Notes: generated by a model from the sequence alone, not told the origin. A stretch of 64,000 nucleotides of DNA from Ochrobactrum quorumnocens (GCF_002278035.1 NZ_CP022604.1:1178001-1242000), one strand, 5' to 3'. Shown: positions 51,235-61,993, numbered from the stretch's first letter. Translations and numbers: made by a program.

Positions 51235-52063
51235 CCATCGCTCCGCCAACGGATGAACCGAGCGGTGGAGTGCAATAGGCGCGTTTATTATCCACCAGAA
51301 TGAAGGAGATAAGATCAGCCACACCGTCCGAGTCAGGAAATGCCTTCAAAACGTCCTGCGCGCGTTCACGAACAGGCTTAGAACGATCAAACAGCATATG
51401 CACTGCATGGCGCAGATTGTGAATATCTTTTCGCTGCATGCCCGAACGCTTCATGCCGATAATGTTCAAACCACCCAGATAGGCGTGGTTGCCGATAGCA
51501 CTGCCGTAGGGAATGAGATCATGGGCGAGTGCAGCCATACCGCCAACAAACGCATGATGACCAACGCGCGTGAACTGATGAACAGCGGAACCGCCACCAA
51601 GAATGGCATGATGGCCGATTTCCACATGCCCGCCGATCATCACGTTGTTGGCGAATGTGACGTGATCGCCGACATCGCAGTCGTGAGCGACATGTGCATA
51701 AGCAAGAAACTGACAATTGTCGCCAACGCTTGTATATCCGCGACTGCTGTCCGAACCGCGATGCATGGTGACACCTTCGCGGATAAGACAGTTTGTGCCA
51801 ACGATAAGCTTGGTCGGACCGCCTTTATGCTTTCCATTCTGTGGATCGCAACCGAGAACGGCATGCGGATAAACCTTTGCGCCAGCACCAAGCGTTACCG
51901 CCTCAGTGACGACAACATGGCTCATCAGTTCCGAGCCATCACCGACGACGGCGCCAGACTGAACATGGCAAAATGGACCGACAGATACGCCTCGTCCCAG
52001 CTCCACACCCTGCTCGACGAGAGCTGTAGGGTGGATAAAAGTTTCCTTCATTGAGGTACTCAC
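51215..52063 (-). CDS. lpxA: UDP-N-acetylglucosamine acyltransferase
   Basis: First enzyme of lipid A synthesis; adds the 3-hydroxyacyl chain to UDP-GlcNAc. The 282-residue protein is a left-handed beta helix of hexapeptide repeats with the catalytic His in [18 protein letters not shown] and a helical C-terminal region. A second ATG (MKETFIHP) 4 codons in is possible. It overlaps fabZ by 4 bases and lpxI by 20. Confidence 0.97.
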   Translation of the reverse strand: MSTSMKETFIHPTALVEQGVELGRGVSVGPFCHVQSGAVVGDGSELMSHVVVTEAVTLGAGAKVYPHAVLGCDPQNGKHKGGPTKLIVGTNCLIREGVTMHRGSDSSRGYTSVGDNCQFLAYAHVAHDCDVGDHVTFANNVMIGGHVEIGHHAILGGGSAVHQFTRVGHHAFVGGMAALAHDLIPYGSAIGNHAYLGGLNIIGMKRSGMQRKDIHNLRHAVHMLFDRSKPVRERAQDVLKAFPDSDGVADLISFILVDNKRAYCTPPLGSSVGGAMDDGDDA

Positions 52064-52533
52064 GCCTTTTCTTCGGCTACGCCAACCATCGCGGCAACTT
52101 CAGCTTCGGCAACCTTTACGCCATCAACTTCCGCCACGCACTCAAATTTAGAGATGTTTCCGCGCTGTTTTATCTTCTTCACGTGAAGGTGAAGCTGGTC
52201 GCCCGGAACCACCGGACGACGGAACTTGGCTTTGTCGATCGTCATGAAATAAACAAGGCTAGGCGCGTCTGTGCCCTTTTTGAGAACAGTGATCGCACCA
52301 GCTGTCTGGGCCATGGCTTCGATAATAAGAACGCCTGGCATAATCGGCTTGTCAGGAAAATGGCCGGTAAAGTGCGGCTCATTAAACGTGACATTCTTGA
52401 TGCCTGTCGCAGATTCATCGCCATCAATATTGATGATACGATCAATCAGCAAAAATGGATATCGATGCGGGAGCGCACGCATAACTGCATGAATATCTGC
52501 GGTTTCCAGCTTCTTCTGATTAGCATCACTCAT
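52060..52533 (-). CDS. fabZ: 3-hydroxyacyl-[acyl-carrier-protein] dehydratase FabZ
   Basis: Hot-dog-fold dehydratase of fatty acid elongation. The ATG at 52533 is chosen because AGGAG is upstream and the usual N terminus ([21 protein letters not shown]) begins soon after; the frame is open to 52650 inside lpxD. The 157-residue product has the catalytic His in [10 protein letters not shown] and Glu in [10 protein letters not shown]. It competes with lpxA for hydroxyacyl-ACP, hence the conserved linkage in this operon. Confidence 0.97.
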   Translation of the reverse strand: MSDANQKKLETADIHAVMRALPHRYPFLLIDRIINIDGDESATGIKNVTFNEPHFTGHFPDKPIMPGVLIIEAMAQTAGAITVLKKGTDAPSLVYFMTIDKAKFRRPVVPGDQLHLHVKKIKQRGNISKFECVAEVDGVKVAEAEVAAMVGVAEEKA

Positions 52534-53581
52534 CAGAGGATTGCTCCTTTCTTGGTTTCCCGATGCTCCGGATATTCGCGATATCTCTGAACCATTGTTT
52601 AATTGGCCGAGCAGGGACGCCCCCCCAACGCTCACCATCGGGTATGTCATTCATTACGCCACTTCCCGCAGCAATCTGTACACGCGAACCGATAACCACG
52701 TGATCGGCAAGGCCTACACTGCCGCCGATCATGGTTTGGTCACCGATAACAACACTTCCCGAAATACCGCAAAGTGCAGCCACAACGCAAAATCGGCCAA
52801 ATCGCACGTTATGCGCAATCTGCACCAGATTATCGATCTTAGTACCCTCACCGATCACGGTATCGTTTAAAGCACCACGATCAATCGTGGTATTTGCACC
52901 GATTTCGACATCGTCCTGCAGGATAACGCGTCCAAGCTGAGGCACCTTTTCAAGGCCTCTGGGCCCAGGAACATAGCCAAAGCCGTCCTGCCCGATACGA
53001 ACACCCGGATGCAGAGACACGCGATTGCCGATCAGGGCAAACTGAACAGCTACACCCGGCGCAATATAACTATCGCGACCGATCTGGCAGCCTTCGCCAA
53101 CGACAGCTGTTGCAGCAATCAGCGTCCCGGCACCAATACTGACATTCCTGCCAATCATCGCGCCCGCTTCAATTGTCGCACCATCTTCGATCGTTGCAGA
53201 TGGATGAATAAATGCCGCCGGGGAAATACCAGTTTCACCCAGCCAGCTTTCCGGCCTCACCGATACAGGAAAAAGCATCCGTCCGACGGACGAAAAATCA
53301 CGCTGAGGATTTCTGGTAACAAGCGCTGCCATACCCGAAGGAACACTATCCGCGACATCTTCGGAACAAAGAACACCTGCGGCCTTCATGCCAGCAAGTG
53401 CGGCAGCATTCTTTTTGCCATCAACAAAAACGAGTGCATTTTCACTCGCATCATTCAATGAAGCTAAACGTGCAACAGCACGCGGTGCAAACTTCGGGTT
53501 GCGAAGTTTAGCACCGGTAAAATCTGCTATATCGCCGATCGTGAGTTCACGAGAAGGCTTGAAGAAAATGGGATCTGCCAT
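52526..53581 (-). CDS. lpxD: UDP-3-O-(3-hydroxymyristoyl)glucosamine N-acyltransferase
   Basis: Third enzyme of lipid A synthesis. The 351-residue protein has an N-terminal uridine-binding domain ([14 protein letters not shown]) and a left-handed beta helix of hexapeptide repeats, with the catalytic-type His in [28 protein letters not shown] stretch precedes the ATG; a Met one codon earlier (53584) is an alternative. It overlaps the fabZ start by 8 bases. Confidence 0.96.
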   Translation of the reverse strand: MADPIFFKPSRELTIGDIADFTGAKLRNPKFAPRAVARLASLNDASENALVFVDGKKNAAALAGMKAAGVLCSEDVADSVPSGMAALVTRNPQRDFSSVGRMLFPVSVRPESWLGETGISPAAFIHPSATIEDGATIEAGAMIGRNVSIGAGTLIAATAVVGEGCQIGRDSYIAPGVAVQFALIGNRVSLHPGVRIGQDGFGYVPGPRGLEKVPQLGRVILQDDVEIGANTTIDRGALNDTVIGEGTKIDNLVQIAHNVRFGRFCVVAALCGISGSVVIGDQTMIGGSVGLADHVVIGSRVQIAAGSGVMNDIPDGERWGGVPARPIKQWFRDIANIRSIGKPRKEQSSDE

Positions 53582-53632
53582 CAAAGCACTTTCTTGCCCG
53601 GGGCATGTCTGCCCCGGGAAAAGGCAAATCTA

Positions 53633-55999
53633 TTAGAACTTGGTCGAAACACCAAAGTTGAAATTCTGAACCTTATCGGTATCAGCCTTTGCAATAGGGA
53701 ATGCGTAGTCAAAGCGCAACGGACCGAATGGCGAAGCCCACATCAAGCTCACACCAGCCGAAGCACGAAGCTTCTTGTCGTCGCCATTAACACCCGTGGT
53801 ATCATTTCCATACAGGGTTGCAGCGTCTGCAAAGAGAGCACCACGGATACCAAGGCTTTCTGGAACAAGCGGCATCGGGAACTGAACTTCAGCTGTACCG
53901 TTGAAATAGGTCGTTCCACCCATCCAGTAGCGGTTGCCGTTGTTCGCATCCTGATAAGGACCAATACCGTTGAACTTGAAGCCGCGGATCATATCCGAAT
54001 TGTTCTTGAACAGATCGAAGATACGAACGCCGTCATTACCAAATTCGTGGATGTAACCACCACCGACACCCAGCATACCGACGATGTCAGCTTCCTGCAT
54101 AAGCGTGGTGTAGTAATTACCCTTGAAAGTCGTCTTGACGTACTTCGCGTCACCACCAAGACCCGCAAATTCCTGCGTGAACTTCGCATAAATACCTTCA
54201 TGCGGGTTCTTCATATCGTCGATGGAATTGTAGGTTAGCGAGTAGCTAACCGACGAACGCAGCCATGGGCTGAATTCAGCTGCATCGATAAGAGCAGGTG
54301 CGTAGTAATCTGGATCAGGGTTACCATCAGGACCGGAAACGTACAGGTCATACTTTTCCTGAACGAGGTTATAGGCCAGACCAGCAGAGAAGTTATCGGT
54401 GATCGGCAAGCCGAAACGGATCGTGCCGCCCGTCTGCTGAACATCATAACGACCGCCGCTATCTACGCGGTACGAGCGACGGAATACGTCGAAACCAGCC
54501 GACATGCGATAGCCGAGGAAGTATGGCTCGGTGAACGACAGCGCGTAGTTACGCATTTCGTCCTGACCTGCACCAGCACTGATTCGGATAAACTGGCCAC
54601 GACCGAGGAAGTTGCGCTCGGTAATAGCAGCTTCAACCTGTGCACCAGGCGATTCGCCACCGGTCGTGTAACCACCACCGATTGAGAATTCACCGGTCGA
54701 CTTTTCGACAACGTCAACAACCAGAATCACCTGATCAGGTTCTGCGCCTGGAGCAGTGGAGATATTGACAGTCTGGAAGAAGTCGAGTGCTTCGAGACGA
54801 CGCTTCGCACGCTGGACCATGACCTGATTGAAGGCATCGCCTTCGTTCATGTCGAACTCACGACGAATGACGTAATCGCGGGTCTTGTCGTTGCCGCGGA
54901 TTTCGATGCGCTCAACATAAGCGCGCGGACCCTGATCAACACTATAGACGAGCGAGATTGTGTGATTGTCAAAATCACGATCACCGCGCGGCTCGACCTT
55001 GGCAAATGCGTAACCGCTACCGGCAACATTTTCCGTGATAGCCGTAACGGAGTCTTCGATTTCTTTAGCGCTGTAAGGCTTGCCTTCGCGCGTCTTGACC
55101 AGACCACCAAGAGCCTGCGTATCAACACCTTCAACGGTGCTTTCAACGCCGACATTACCGAAGGTATAGCGCTGACCTTCGTCAACGGTAACCGTAATCG
55201 TGTATTCGTTGGTCGATGGATCAAGCGTAGCATTCGATGAAAGTACGCGGAAATCCGCATAGCCTCGGTTGTAGTAGAAACGACGCAGCGTTTCTTCATC
55301 AGCCTGCAGACGACCTTCATCATAAACGTCGTTACGGGTCAGCCACGAAAGCGGGTTCGAGCGCTTGGTGGAGATCACGTCACGCAGACGACGCGAGCCG
55401 TATGCACTATTACCAACGAAATTGATGTTAGCGATCTTGGTGCGCGAACCTTCCGTGATTTCATAAACCACGTTGACGCGACCCTGACCGAGATCAACGG
55501 TACGAGCATTTACAACCGCATCGCTGCGGCCGATATGCGCGTAAGCACCCTTGATGGCTTCCTTGTCAGCTTCCATGGTTGCCGCGTCATACGGCGAACG
55601 AGCCTTGAGCTGAACGGCGCGAGCCAGATCAGGATCCTTGACCTTTTTGTTCCCCTGGAAAAGGACGTTGTTCACAACAGAACGTTCGCTCACCTGAACG
55701 ATCAGCGATCCACCAGACTGGTTGATGCGAACATCAGAGAACAAACCCATTGCGAAAAGGCGCTTAACAGCAGCATCAATATCATTGCTGTTGAAAGCCT
55801 TGCCCGGGCGAATGTCGATATTGTCACGGATTGTCTGCGCATCGACGCGCGTATTGCCGCGCACTTCAATACGATTGACGACCGCGGCCTCAGCAGCATT
55901 TACCGATGCCAGAGAGAGCGCAGCAGTACCCGAAGCTACAAGAGCCACCGACATGGCGAGCGCTGAAGCGGCGCCAAAGAATTTAGAACTTGCCGTCAT
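53633..55999 (-). CDS. bamA: Outer membrane protein assembly factor BamA
   Basis: Central subunit of the BAM complex that inserts beta-barrel proteins into the outer membrane. The ATG at 55999 begins a signal peptide (FFGAASALAMSVALVASGTAALSLASVNAAEA), giving 788 residues with five POTRA domains (about 45-440) and a C-terminal 16-stranded barrel ending in Phe (FNFGVSTKF). The frame stays open to 56068, but that extension lacks a signal-like start. It lies between rseP and lpxD, the standard order in alphaproteobacteria. Confidence 0.97.
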   Translation of the reverse strand: MTASSKFFGAASALAMSVALVASGTAALSLASVNAAEAAVVNRIEVRGNTRVDAQTIRDNIDIRPGKAFNSNDIDAAVKRLFAMGLFSDVRINQSGGSLIVQVSERSVVNNVLFQGNKKVKDPDLARAVQLKARSPYDAATMEADKEAIKGAYAHIGRSDAVVNARTVDLGQGRVNVVYEITEGSRTKIANINFVGNSAYGSRRLRDVISTKRSNPLSWLTRNDVYDEGRLQADEETLRRFYYNRGYADFRVLSSNATLDPSTNEYTITVTVDEGQRYTFGNVGVESTVEGVDTQALGGLVKTREGKPYSAKEIEDSVTAITENVAGSGYAFAKVEPRGDRDFDNHTISLVYSVDQGPRAYVERIEIRGNDKTRDYVIRREFDMNEGDAFNQVMVQRAKRRLEALDFFQTVNISTAPGAEPDQVILVVDVVEKSTGEFSIGGGYTTGGESPGAQVEAAITERNFLGRGQFIRISAGAGQDEMRNYALSFTEPYFLGYRMSAGFDVFRRSYRVDSGGRYDVQQTGGTIRFGLPITDNFSAGLAYNLVQEKYDLYVSGPDGNPDPDYYAPALIDAAEFSPWLRSSVSYSLTYNSIDDMKNPHEGIYAKFTQEFAGLGGDAKYVKTTFKGNYYTTLMQEADIVGMLGVGGGYIHEFGNDGVRIFDLFKNNSDMIRGFKFNGIGPYQDANNGNRYWMGGTTYFNGTAEVQFPMPLVPESLGIRGALFADAATLYGNDTTGVNGDDKKLRASAGVSLMWASPFGPLRFDYAFPIAKADTDKVQNFNFGVSTKF

Positions 56000-56326
56000 A
56001 GGCTTTCCGAACCTTCGTTTCTTTCTGTCCCCGGGGCGAATTTCCCAGAAATGCACGTATAGATACAACCGTAATAGCCGGTTTTTCTATACAAGCAAGC
56101 GTCGCGGTTAAAATCTGTTTACTTAAGCAACCAGCGTGACATCCGTGCCACGCGATTTAACGGTTATGGTAAACAAATCACTACGCTTTTCCAGTCCTCA
56201 CTCCCAACGTTCATTTCTGATTAACGCCTCTACACAGCTTTCACTGTGAGTAGCGCTTCTTGCGGTAGAGAGTCTCGCCATATTGGCAGCGCGACCCAGT
56301 TCCCCGACAACCAGCCGGACAGTGAT
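56000..56326. other. rseP-bamA intergenic region
   Basis: 327 bases with no credible gene. The bamA promoter presumably lies here, so the envelope cluster is not one uninterrupted operon. I saw no clear hairpin or sigma-factor consensus. Confidence 0.45.
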
Positions 56327-57466
56327 CTAGCAGGCAAACAGGTCGTTGAAAAGTACGAACCCCATGAATCCCATCACAACGAGGAATCCAACACGATAAA
56401 AAATTTCCTGCGCCCAAACAGACACAGGGCTGCCCTTGATTGCTTCCACGGCGTAGAAAACCAGATGCCCACCATCCAGCGGCGGCAAGGGAAACAGGTT
56501 CAAAAGCCCGATGCCAATGGACAGCATCGCAGTCAGCTGGATAAGCCAATCAAATCCCTGACTTGCAGCCTTGCCCGCCATATTGGCAATCTTCACGGGT
56601 CCGCCGAGCTGACATTTATCTTCACGACCAACGGCAAAGCGCTGAAAAAACTCTCCAGTGCGACTGATGATATGTCCGGTTTCGACAATCGCCTGCCCCA
56701 CTGATTCGAGCGGACCATATTCAATACGGCGGAAATTTCCGACCGCCTGCGTGGTTTCCACGCCAATCGCCCCCATCTTGACCTTATTGCCCAGAGGGTC
56801 TGTACGTTCAACGAGTGCAGGTGTGGCCTTAAGATCGACCATCTTGCCATCGCGCTCGACAGTGAAGTCCAGCACATCGCCCGAGCGCCCGGAAACGATC
56901 CGCTGCACATCGGAGAAAGTTGTAATCTTCTCCCCATTCACACTAACAAAGCGATCACCCGGCTCAAAACCGGCTGCGGCAGCCGGACTGTCCGGCTGAA
57001 CGCCAGCAACAAGCGGGTCAGCAATCTGCCGTCCATACAACGCAAAGAACACGCTGAAGATGACAACCGTAAGAATGATGTTGAATGCAGGGCCAGCAAA
57101 AACCGTTGCAGCGCGCTTCCAGACCGGCTGCGTATGGAATGCCCTACTCTGTTCTTCTGCGCTGAGATTGGAGTTATCCACACCCACAGGCGAACTCGTA
57201 GCACTTTCATCGCCCAGAAACTTCACATAGCCGCCAAGAGGAATTGCTGAAAGCTTCCAGCGCGTCCCGTGCTTATCGGTGAAGCCGATTAGTTCAGGTC
57301 CGAAACCAATAGAAAAAGCGCTTGCGCCAATACCGCACCAGCGTCCTACGAGGTAATGCCCCATTTCGTGCACGAAAACGACAACCGTCAGCACAAAAAG
57401 AAATGGAATTATGGTTCCGACAAGCAGACTTTCACTGCCGATAAAAAAGGCCAGAGCCTCCTGCAA
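56327..57466 (-). CDS. rseP: Site-2 intramembrane protease RseP
   Basis: Zinc metalloprotease that cleaves membrane-anchored anti-sigma factors or signal-peptide remnants. The 379 residues have the HEMGH zinc motif near residue 35 in the first transmembrane helix, a PDZ domain (about 140-215: VQPDSPAAAAGFEPGDRFVSVNGEKI), and the third zinc ligand in NLFPLPPLDGGHL near the C-terminal helix. Only one PDZ region is evident. It is followed by bamA and preceded by cdsA on the same strand. Confidence 0.97.
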   Translation of the reverse strand: MQEALAFFIGSESLLVGTIIPFLFVLTVVVFVHEMGHYLVGRWCGIGASAFSIGFGPELIGFTDKHGTRWKLSAIPLGGYVKFLGDESATSSPVGVDNSNLSAEEQSRAFHTQPVWKRAATVFAGPAFNIILTVVIFSVFFALYGRQIADPLVAGVQPDSPAAAAGFEPGDRFVSVNGEKITTFSDVQRIVSGRSGDVLDFTVERDGKMVDLKATPALVERTDPLGNKVKMGAIGVETTQAVGNFRRIEYGPLESVGQAIVETGHIISRTGEFFQRFAVGREDKCQLGGPVKIANMAGKAASQGFDWLIQLTAMLSIGIGLLNLFPLPPLDGGHLVFYAVEAIKGSPVSVWAQEIFYRVGFLVVMGFMGFVLFNDLFAC

Positions 57467-57494
57467 ATTACCACTCCTACGAATTCATACGCGC

Positions 57495-58307
57495 TCAGAA
57501 ACTAAAAAAGATTGCAGATGGTACATCTGGCTCGGCGATAATAGCACCAAAGAGGTACAGAAGCGCTGCCGCCGCCACAAGCCCATCCACTCGATCCAGA
57601 ACACCACCATGTCCTGGCAAAAGACGACCGGAATCCTTTGCACCGAACTGCCGCTTAACCCATGATTCAGCCAGATCGCCAATCTGCGAGACGATAGAGA
57701 GAAGAAGAGCGAGTAGCGGCACGATCCAACTACCGGGTGCTGCCACCAGTGACGCAACCAGAATGCCGCCTGCAACGGCCGCCGCAGCACCACCCAACGC
57801 CCCTGACCATGTCTTGTTAGGCGAAAAGCGCGGCGCAAGCTTGGGTCCACCCAACGCACGCCCATTGAAATAGGCTGCGATATCGGTCGACCATACGACT
57901 GCAAAAAGGAAACATATAGCTGTGAAGCCAAACGGCTCATCGCCACGCAACAGCGAAAGCGAGATAGCTGAAAAGCCAGCGTAAAAAAGACCAGCAGCAG
58001 GCCATCCGCGCCCTGTCTTCCACTGCGTTGCCAATAGAATGATGCAACCGGCAAGCAGCACGCCAATTGTCAGCAAAGCACCCCGGTCGACAATTAGAAG
58101 AATGAAGGTCGCAAGCAGCCAGGCCCAACCGAAAATGCGAGAAAATGAAGTCTGCTTTATCGCACTGAGTTCAGTCCACTCGTAAAACATCGCCAGACCA
58201 ATGGCGATAGAGAACAGAGTGAAACCCACCCCGCCTACCCAGGTCAGCCAGAGGGCCGCAGCGCCGAGAACTATGGCGGTCAGAATACGAGTTTGCAGAT
58301 TTGACAT
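57495..58307 (-). CDS. cdsA: Phosphatidate cytidylyltransferase
   Basis: Integral membrane enzyme forming CDP-diacylglycerol, precursor of all phospholipids. The 270 residues have about seven hydrophobic segments and the signature SQIGDLAESWVKRQFGAKDSGRLLPGHGGVLDRVD near the C terminus. It lies between uppS and rseP; a repeat-bearing gap of 187 bases separates it from uppS. Confidence 0.97.
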   Translation of the reverse strand: MSNLQTRILTAIVLGAAALWLTWVGGVGFTLFSIAIGLAMFYEWTELSAIKQTSFSRIFGWAWLLATFILLIVDRGALLTIGVLLAGCIILLATQWKTGRGWPAAGLFYAGFSAISLSLLRGDEPFGFTAICFLFAVVWSTDIAAYFNGRALGGPKLAPRFSPNKTWSGALGGAAAAVAGGILVASLVAAPGSWIVPLLALLLSIVSQIGDLAESWVKRQFGAKDSGRLLPGHGGVLDRVDGLVAAAALLYLFGAIIAEPDVPSAIFFSF

Positions 58308-58332
58308 TGATACCTTTCGGCTAACTTACAGC

Positions 58333-58444
58333 GGTTCCAGTTAAGATCGAATCGTTGAAACCGCTGTAACTATTTGTTTTTAAGCATTTCCGAACGCAAG
58401 ACAGGTTCCCACTTTTGCTGGAAATACTTTAAGCCGCTAGAGCG
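58333..58444 (-). repeat. Dispersed intergenic repeat, family 3 (uppS-cdsA copy)
   Basis: On the minus strand: AGCGGCTTAAAGTATTTCC, AAAAGTGGGAACCTG, GGAAATGCTTAAAAACAAATAGTTACAGCGG, TTCAACGATTCGATCTTAA. It aligns with 43175-43275. It also contains a perfect 11-bp inverted repeat TTACAGCGGTT/AACCGCTGTAA (58326-58336, 58359-58369). It separates two genes that are usually close together. Confidence 0.65.
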
Positions 58445-58494
58445 ATGTTTACGCATCCCACCAGGCGCGCGGCGCTCTATGCTGACAGGCCGCA

Positions 58495-59262
58495 TCAAAC
58501 CGCTGCACCTTTTGCCGAAGTGCATTCGATTGCGGTTGAACACTCTTCGAGCTTGTCGCGCGCTTCTACGCCACCGAAACGGCGCTCGCGCTGACGGAAA
58601 ACTTCATAAGCTGCATCAAGATCAGCAGGCTTGAAATCAGGCCAGTGCCCCGGCACAAACAGAAACTCGGAATAAGCCGCCTGCCAGAGCAGAAAATTCG
58701 ACAGACGCATTTCGCCGCTCGTGCGAATGATCAGATCTGGATCAGGAATACCTGCAGTATCCAGGTTTGCAGAGATCAAATCAGCGGAAATCGATGACGG
58801 ATCAAGAAGGCCGGCTGCGACATCGCGCGCCAGACTTTTAACGGCACGTGCAATTTCATCGCGCGAACCGTAATTGAAGGCAATGATCAGATTAAGGCCC
58901 GCGTTGTGTCGGGTTAGTGTCTCTGCTTCGCTGAGTAATCCGCAAATATCGGAGGCCAACCCTTCGCGCTCGCCAATAATCCGCACCCGGACATTATTGC
59001 GATGCAGTTCGGCAAGATCACGCCGGATAAACAGCTTCAGCAACCCCATAAGATCGCCGACTTCGCCGCTCGGGCGTGACCAGTTTTCGGAAGAAAACGC
59101 AAAAAGGGTGAGATAGCCAAGACCGCGATCACCTGCGCCCCTCACCGTCTCACGCAAAGCTTCAACTCCGGCTCTGTGGCCGGCGCTGCGCGGCAAACCG
59201 CGCGCCTTCGCCCAACGGCCATTGCCATCCATAATAATGGCTATGTGGCGCGGATCGGACAT
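58495..59262 (-). CDS. uppS: Undecaprenyl diphosphate synthase
   Basis: Cis-prenyltransferase that makes the C55 lipid carrier for cell wall and polysaccharide synthesis. The 255 residues begin with [27 protein letters not shown] (pyrophosphate-binding Asp), then [11 protein letters not shown], and end with [23 protein letters not shown]. Length is normal. It uses farnesyl and isopentenyl diphosphate, the products of the pathway fed by ispDF. Confidence 0.98.
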   Translation of the reverse strand: MSDPRHIAIIMDGNGRWAKARGLPRSAGHRAGVEALRETVRGAGDRGLGYLTLFAFSSENWSRPSGEVGDLMGLLKLFIRRDLAELHRNNVRVRIIGEREGLASDICGLLSEAETLTRHNAGLNLIIAFNYGSRDEIARAVKSLARDVAAGLLDPSSISADLISANLDTAGIPDPDLIIRTSGEMRLSNFLLWQAAYSEFLFVPGHWPDFKPADLDAAYEVFRQRERRFGGVEARDKLEECSTAIECTSAKGAAV

Positions 59263-59453
59263 TGCGAAGCTCTCCTCATTGGTAAATCATGCAAATCCAG
59301 TGCCTAACGTCATAAATCTGTAGCGTTTGAACAAACACAATCAGAATTTCACAACTTGCCAGACACTGGCAACGAATTGTTTCTAATTTCGTTTGGTTTC
59401 AAAGTCCGGCTCCAATCATGATATGAAATCGCACGAACTTTGAAATCAAGAAA
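59263..59453. other. frr-uppS gap with inverted repeats
   Basis: Holds TTGCCA/TGGCAA (about 59356-59372) and TTTCAAAGT/ACTTTGAAA (59397-59405 and 59437-59445). The second lies directly after the frr stop. Neither has a T-run. No gene is seen. Confidence 0.4.
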
Positions 59454-60014
59454 CTAGACCTGCATGATCTCGCCTTCTTTGACCGAAACGATCTTATCCA
59501 TTTCGGCGATCGTATCGTCAGTGAGCTTCTGAACCTTTTCAGAAAGGCCGCGGCTGTCATCCTGACTGATGTCGCCGTCTTTCTCGAGCTTCTTAAGCGT
59601 ATCCATACCATCACGGCGAACGTGACGCGCTGCAATACGGCCCTGTTCGGCATATTGATGCGCAATCTTGACCAGCTCTTTACGGCGCTGTTCATTGAGT
59701 TCGGGCAGTGGAATGCGAAGCGTCATGCCATCGGTGATTGGATTGAGACCAAGACCGGATTCACGAATCGCGCGCTCAACCGCGCCCACCATGCTCTTGT
59801 CCCATACGGAAACCGAAAGCATGCGCGATTCAGGCACAGTGATATTGGCGACCTGATTGATCGGCATTTCAGCGCCATAAGCTGTAATCGTAATTGGTTC
59901 GAGCAAGCTTGCAGAAGCGCGGCCCGTACGCAGACCACCAAGGTCATGCTTCAGGGCGCTGACTGCGCCTTCCATGCGTCGCTTGAGGTCGTTGATGTCA
60001 AAAACATCGCTCAT
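59454..60014 (-). CDS. frr: Ribosome recycling factor
   Basis: Splits post-termination ribosomes together with EF-G. The 186 residues show the family pattern with [30 protein letters not shown] and the C-terminal [28 protein letters not shown]. Length is standard. It follows pyrH at 47 bases. Confidence 0.98.
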   Translation of the reverse strand: MSDVFDINDLKRRMEGAVSALKHDLGGLRTGRASASLLEPITITAYGAEMPINQVANITVPESRMLSVSVWDKSMVGAVERAIRESGLGLNPITDGMTLRIPLPELNEQRRKELVKIAHQYAEQGRIAARHVRRDGMDTLKKLEKDGDISQDDSRGLSEKVQKLTDDTIAEMDKIVSVKEGEIMQV

Positions 60015-60060
60015 ACATGTTCTCCTTCAGTGCGCGACAAGACAAACGATCGATAGCCGA

Positions 60061-60783
60061 TTATTTATCGGAAACGATCGTGCAGCGTCCTTTGCCTTGC
60101 AGAATATCGGCCAAGCCGCCGTTTTCATGGATGGAATAAACTATTATCGGAATGTTGTTCTCACGCGCAAGGGCGACAGCAGCCGTATCCATCACCGCGA
60201 GCCCGCGATCAAGAACTTCCTTGTGTGTGAGCTTGTCAAACCGCGTTGCAGTTGGGTCTTTTTTCGGGTCAGCCGAATAAATACCATCGACCTGCGTGCC
60301 CTTCAAAAGTGCATCCGCACCAATTTCGGCTGCGCGCAATGCTGCGGCCGAGTCTGTTGTGAAGAAAGGATTGCCAGTACCACCTGCAAAAATCACAACC
60401 TTTCCTTCGTCCATATAGGCAGTTGCCTTGCGCTGAGAGAAGCTCTCGCAGATTTCAGGCATTGCTATGGCGGAAAGGACAACGGCATCCACGCCGATTT
60501 TGTGAAGCGAAGTACGCAGGGCCAGCGAATTGATCACCGTTGCAAGCATACCCATGTGATCACCCGTCACGCGGTCGCCACCCTTGGACGCTACTGCAAC
60601 GCCTCGGAAAATATTGCCGCCACCGATCACGACACCCACTTCAACGCCCAGTTCACGCGCCTGAGCAATGTCACTGGCAATGCGATCGGCAACCGAGACA
60701 TCGATGCCAAAGCCCTGACTGCCCATCAATGCTTCGCCTGAGGCTTTGAGGACAACGCGTTTATAGGCGGACTTAACGGACAT
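60061..60783 (-). CDS. pyrH: Uridylate kinase (UMP kinase)
   Basis: Hexameric kinase making UDP from UMP. The ATG at 60783 is preferred over 60810 because the conserved KRVVLKASGEALMG follows at once. The 240 residues contain GGGNIFRGV, FAGGTGNPFFTTDSAAALRA, and KGTQVDGIYSADPKKDPTATRF, as in bacterial PyrH. It lies between tsf and frr in the usual translation cluster. Confidence 0.98.
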   Translation of the reverse strand: MSVKSAYKRVVLKASGEALMGSQGFGIDVSVADRIASDIAQARELGVEVGVVIGGGNIFRGVAVASKGGDRVTGDHMGMLATVINSLALRTSLHKIGVDAVVLSAIAMPEICESFSQRKATAYMDEGKVVIFAGGTGNPFFTTDSAAALRAAEIGADALLKGTQVDGIYSADPKKDPTATRFDKLTHKEVLDRGLAVMDTAAVALARENNIPIIVYSIHENGGLADILQGKGRCTIVSDK

Positions 60784-60836
60784 GGAGTGTTCTCCGCAGA
60801 TCATGATCAACTGTTACTATTGGGGTTCCGATACAC

Positions 60837-60868
60837 GAAGGGCACCGCGTTGTCACGCGATGCCCTTC
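60837..60868 (-). terminator. Hairpin between tsf and pyrH
   Basis: GAAGGGCA/TGCCCTTC arms with inner CGT/ACG pairs form a stable stem-loop in the 204-base tsf-pyrH gap. No strong T-run follows, so it may attenuate or be a processing site rather than a full terminator. Confidence 0.45.
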
Positions 60869-60987
60869 ACAATCAAAAGCCTTTTAACCCATTTCCAGCA
60901 AAACTGCATAAGCCTTTTGCGTAGGATAATGTGGTAAGACAAATATTGAAGCGCATTCGAAAACCGGATGCACCTCCAAAAGGCTGT

Positions 60988-61905
60988 TTAGCCCTTGGCA
61001 GCAGCAGCAACTTCAGCAGCGAAGTCGCTTTCTTCTTTCTCGATGCCTTCACCGAGAGCGATGCGTGCAAAGCCGATGATCTTCGCAGGAGCGCCGATCG
61101 ACTTTTCAGCTTCCTTAAGCGCTGCTTCAACAGTCAGGTCCGGATTGATAACGAAAGCCTGCGAAAGAAGAACAACTTCTTCGTAGAACTTGCGCATACG
61201 GCCTTCGATCATCTTTTCGATGATGTTGTCTGGCTTGCCGGATTCACGAGCCTGCTCGATGAAAATAGCCTTTTCACGCTCAGCAGCAGCTGGATCAACG
61301 TCAGCAGCAGTCAGTGCAAGCGGGTTGATTGCAGCAACGTGCATTGCGACCTGGCGGCCAAATGCGTTTGCAGCTTCTACGTCGCCAGCAGTTTCGATTG
61401 CAACGAGAACGCCGAGCTTGCCGAGGCCGTCTGCAACGCCGTTGTGAATGTAGGTAGCAACTGCACCCTGCGAAACTTCAAGAGCCGCCGAGCGACGGAA
61501 GCTGATGTTTTCACCAATGGTTGCAACTGCATCTTTCGCAGCCTGCGTTACCGACTTGCCGTCGATGTCTGCTGCAGCAACAGCTTCCGACGAACCATCG
61601 GTCGACAGAGCAGCCTGAGCGATCTTGCGAACGAGATCCTGGAAAGCGTCGTTACGAGCAACGAAGTCGGTCTCGGAATTGACTTCAACAACAACAGCCT
61701 TGTTGCCGGAAGCTGCAACACCAACCAGACCTTCAGCAGCCGTACGGCCAGCCTTCTTGTCAGCCTTTGCCATGCCCTTGGCGCGCAGGTAATCAACAGC
61801 GGCTTCGATGTCGCCATTGGTTTCAGCAAGCGCTGCCTTGCAGTCCATCATGCCTGCGCCAGTCAGTTCGCGGAGTTCTTTAACCTGTGATGCGGAAATG
61901 CTCAT
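60988..61905 (-). CDS. tsf: Elongation factor Ts
   Basis: Guanine-nucleotide exchange factor for EF-Tu. ATG at 61905 ([28 protein letters not shown]) gives 305 residues, with the N-terminal UBA-like domain, core AKKA-type [22 protein letters not shown], and [13 protein letters not shown] motifs. Length is typical. It lies downstream of rpsB, as in nearly all bacteria, across a 130-base gap with two hairpins. Confidence 0.98.
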   Translation of the reverse strand: MSISASQVKELRELTGAGMMDCKAALAETNGDIEAAVDYLRAKGMAKADKKAGRTAAEGLVGVAASGNKAVVVEVNSETDFVARNDAFQDLVRKIAQAALSTDGSSEAVAAADIDGKSVTQAAKDAVATIGENISFRRSAALEVSQGAVATYIHNGVADGLGKLGVLVAIETAGDVEAANAFGRQVAMHVAAINPLALTAADVDPAAAEREKAIFIEQARESGKPDNIIEKMIEGRMRKFYEEVVLLSQAFVINPDLTVEAALKEAEKSIGAPAKIIGFARIALGEGIEKEESDFAAEVAAAAKG

Positions 61906-61929
61906 TGTGTCGCCTTTCACGAAAGCGAA

Positions 61930-61950
61930 GGCACACCGAATGGGTGTGCC
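61930..61950 (-). promoter_or_regulatory. Hairpin just before the tsf ribosome-binding site
   Basis: Perfect 8-bp stem GGCACACC/GGTGTGCC with a 5-base loop about 25 bases upstream of the tsf ATG. It could set the RpsB/EF-Ts ratio by partial termination or by shaping the tsf leader. Confidence 0.5.
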
Positions 61951-61993
61951 AACTTTTAACCAACGCTCATTGCGTCGGAACGAATGAAGTTAT

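Noticed and set aside
56241-56549. A 102-codon minus-strand frame after rseP
   Set aside because: It overlaps the rseP 3' end out of frame and has no family features; rseP ends normally with VLFNDLFAC.
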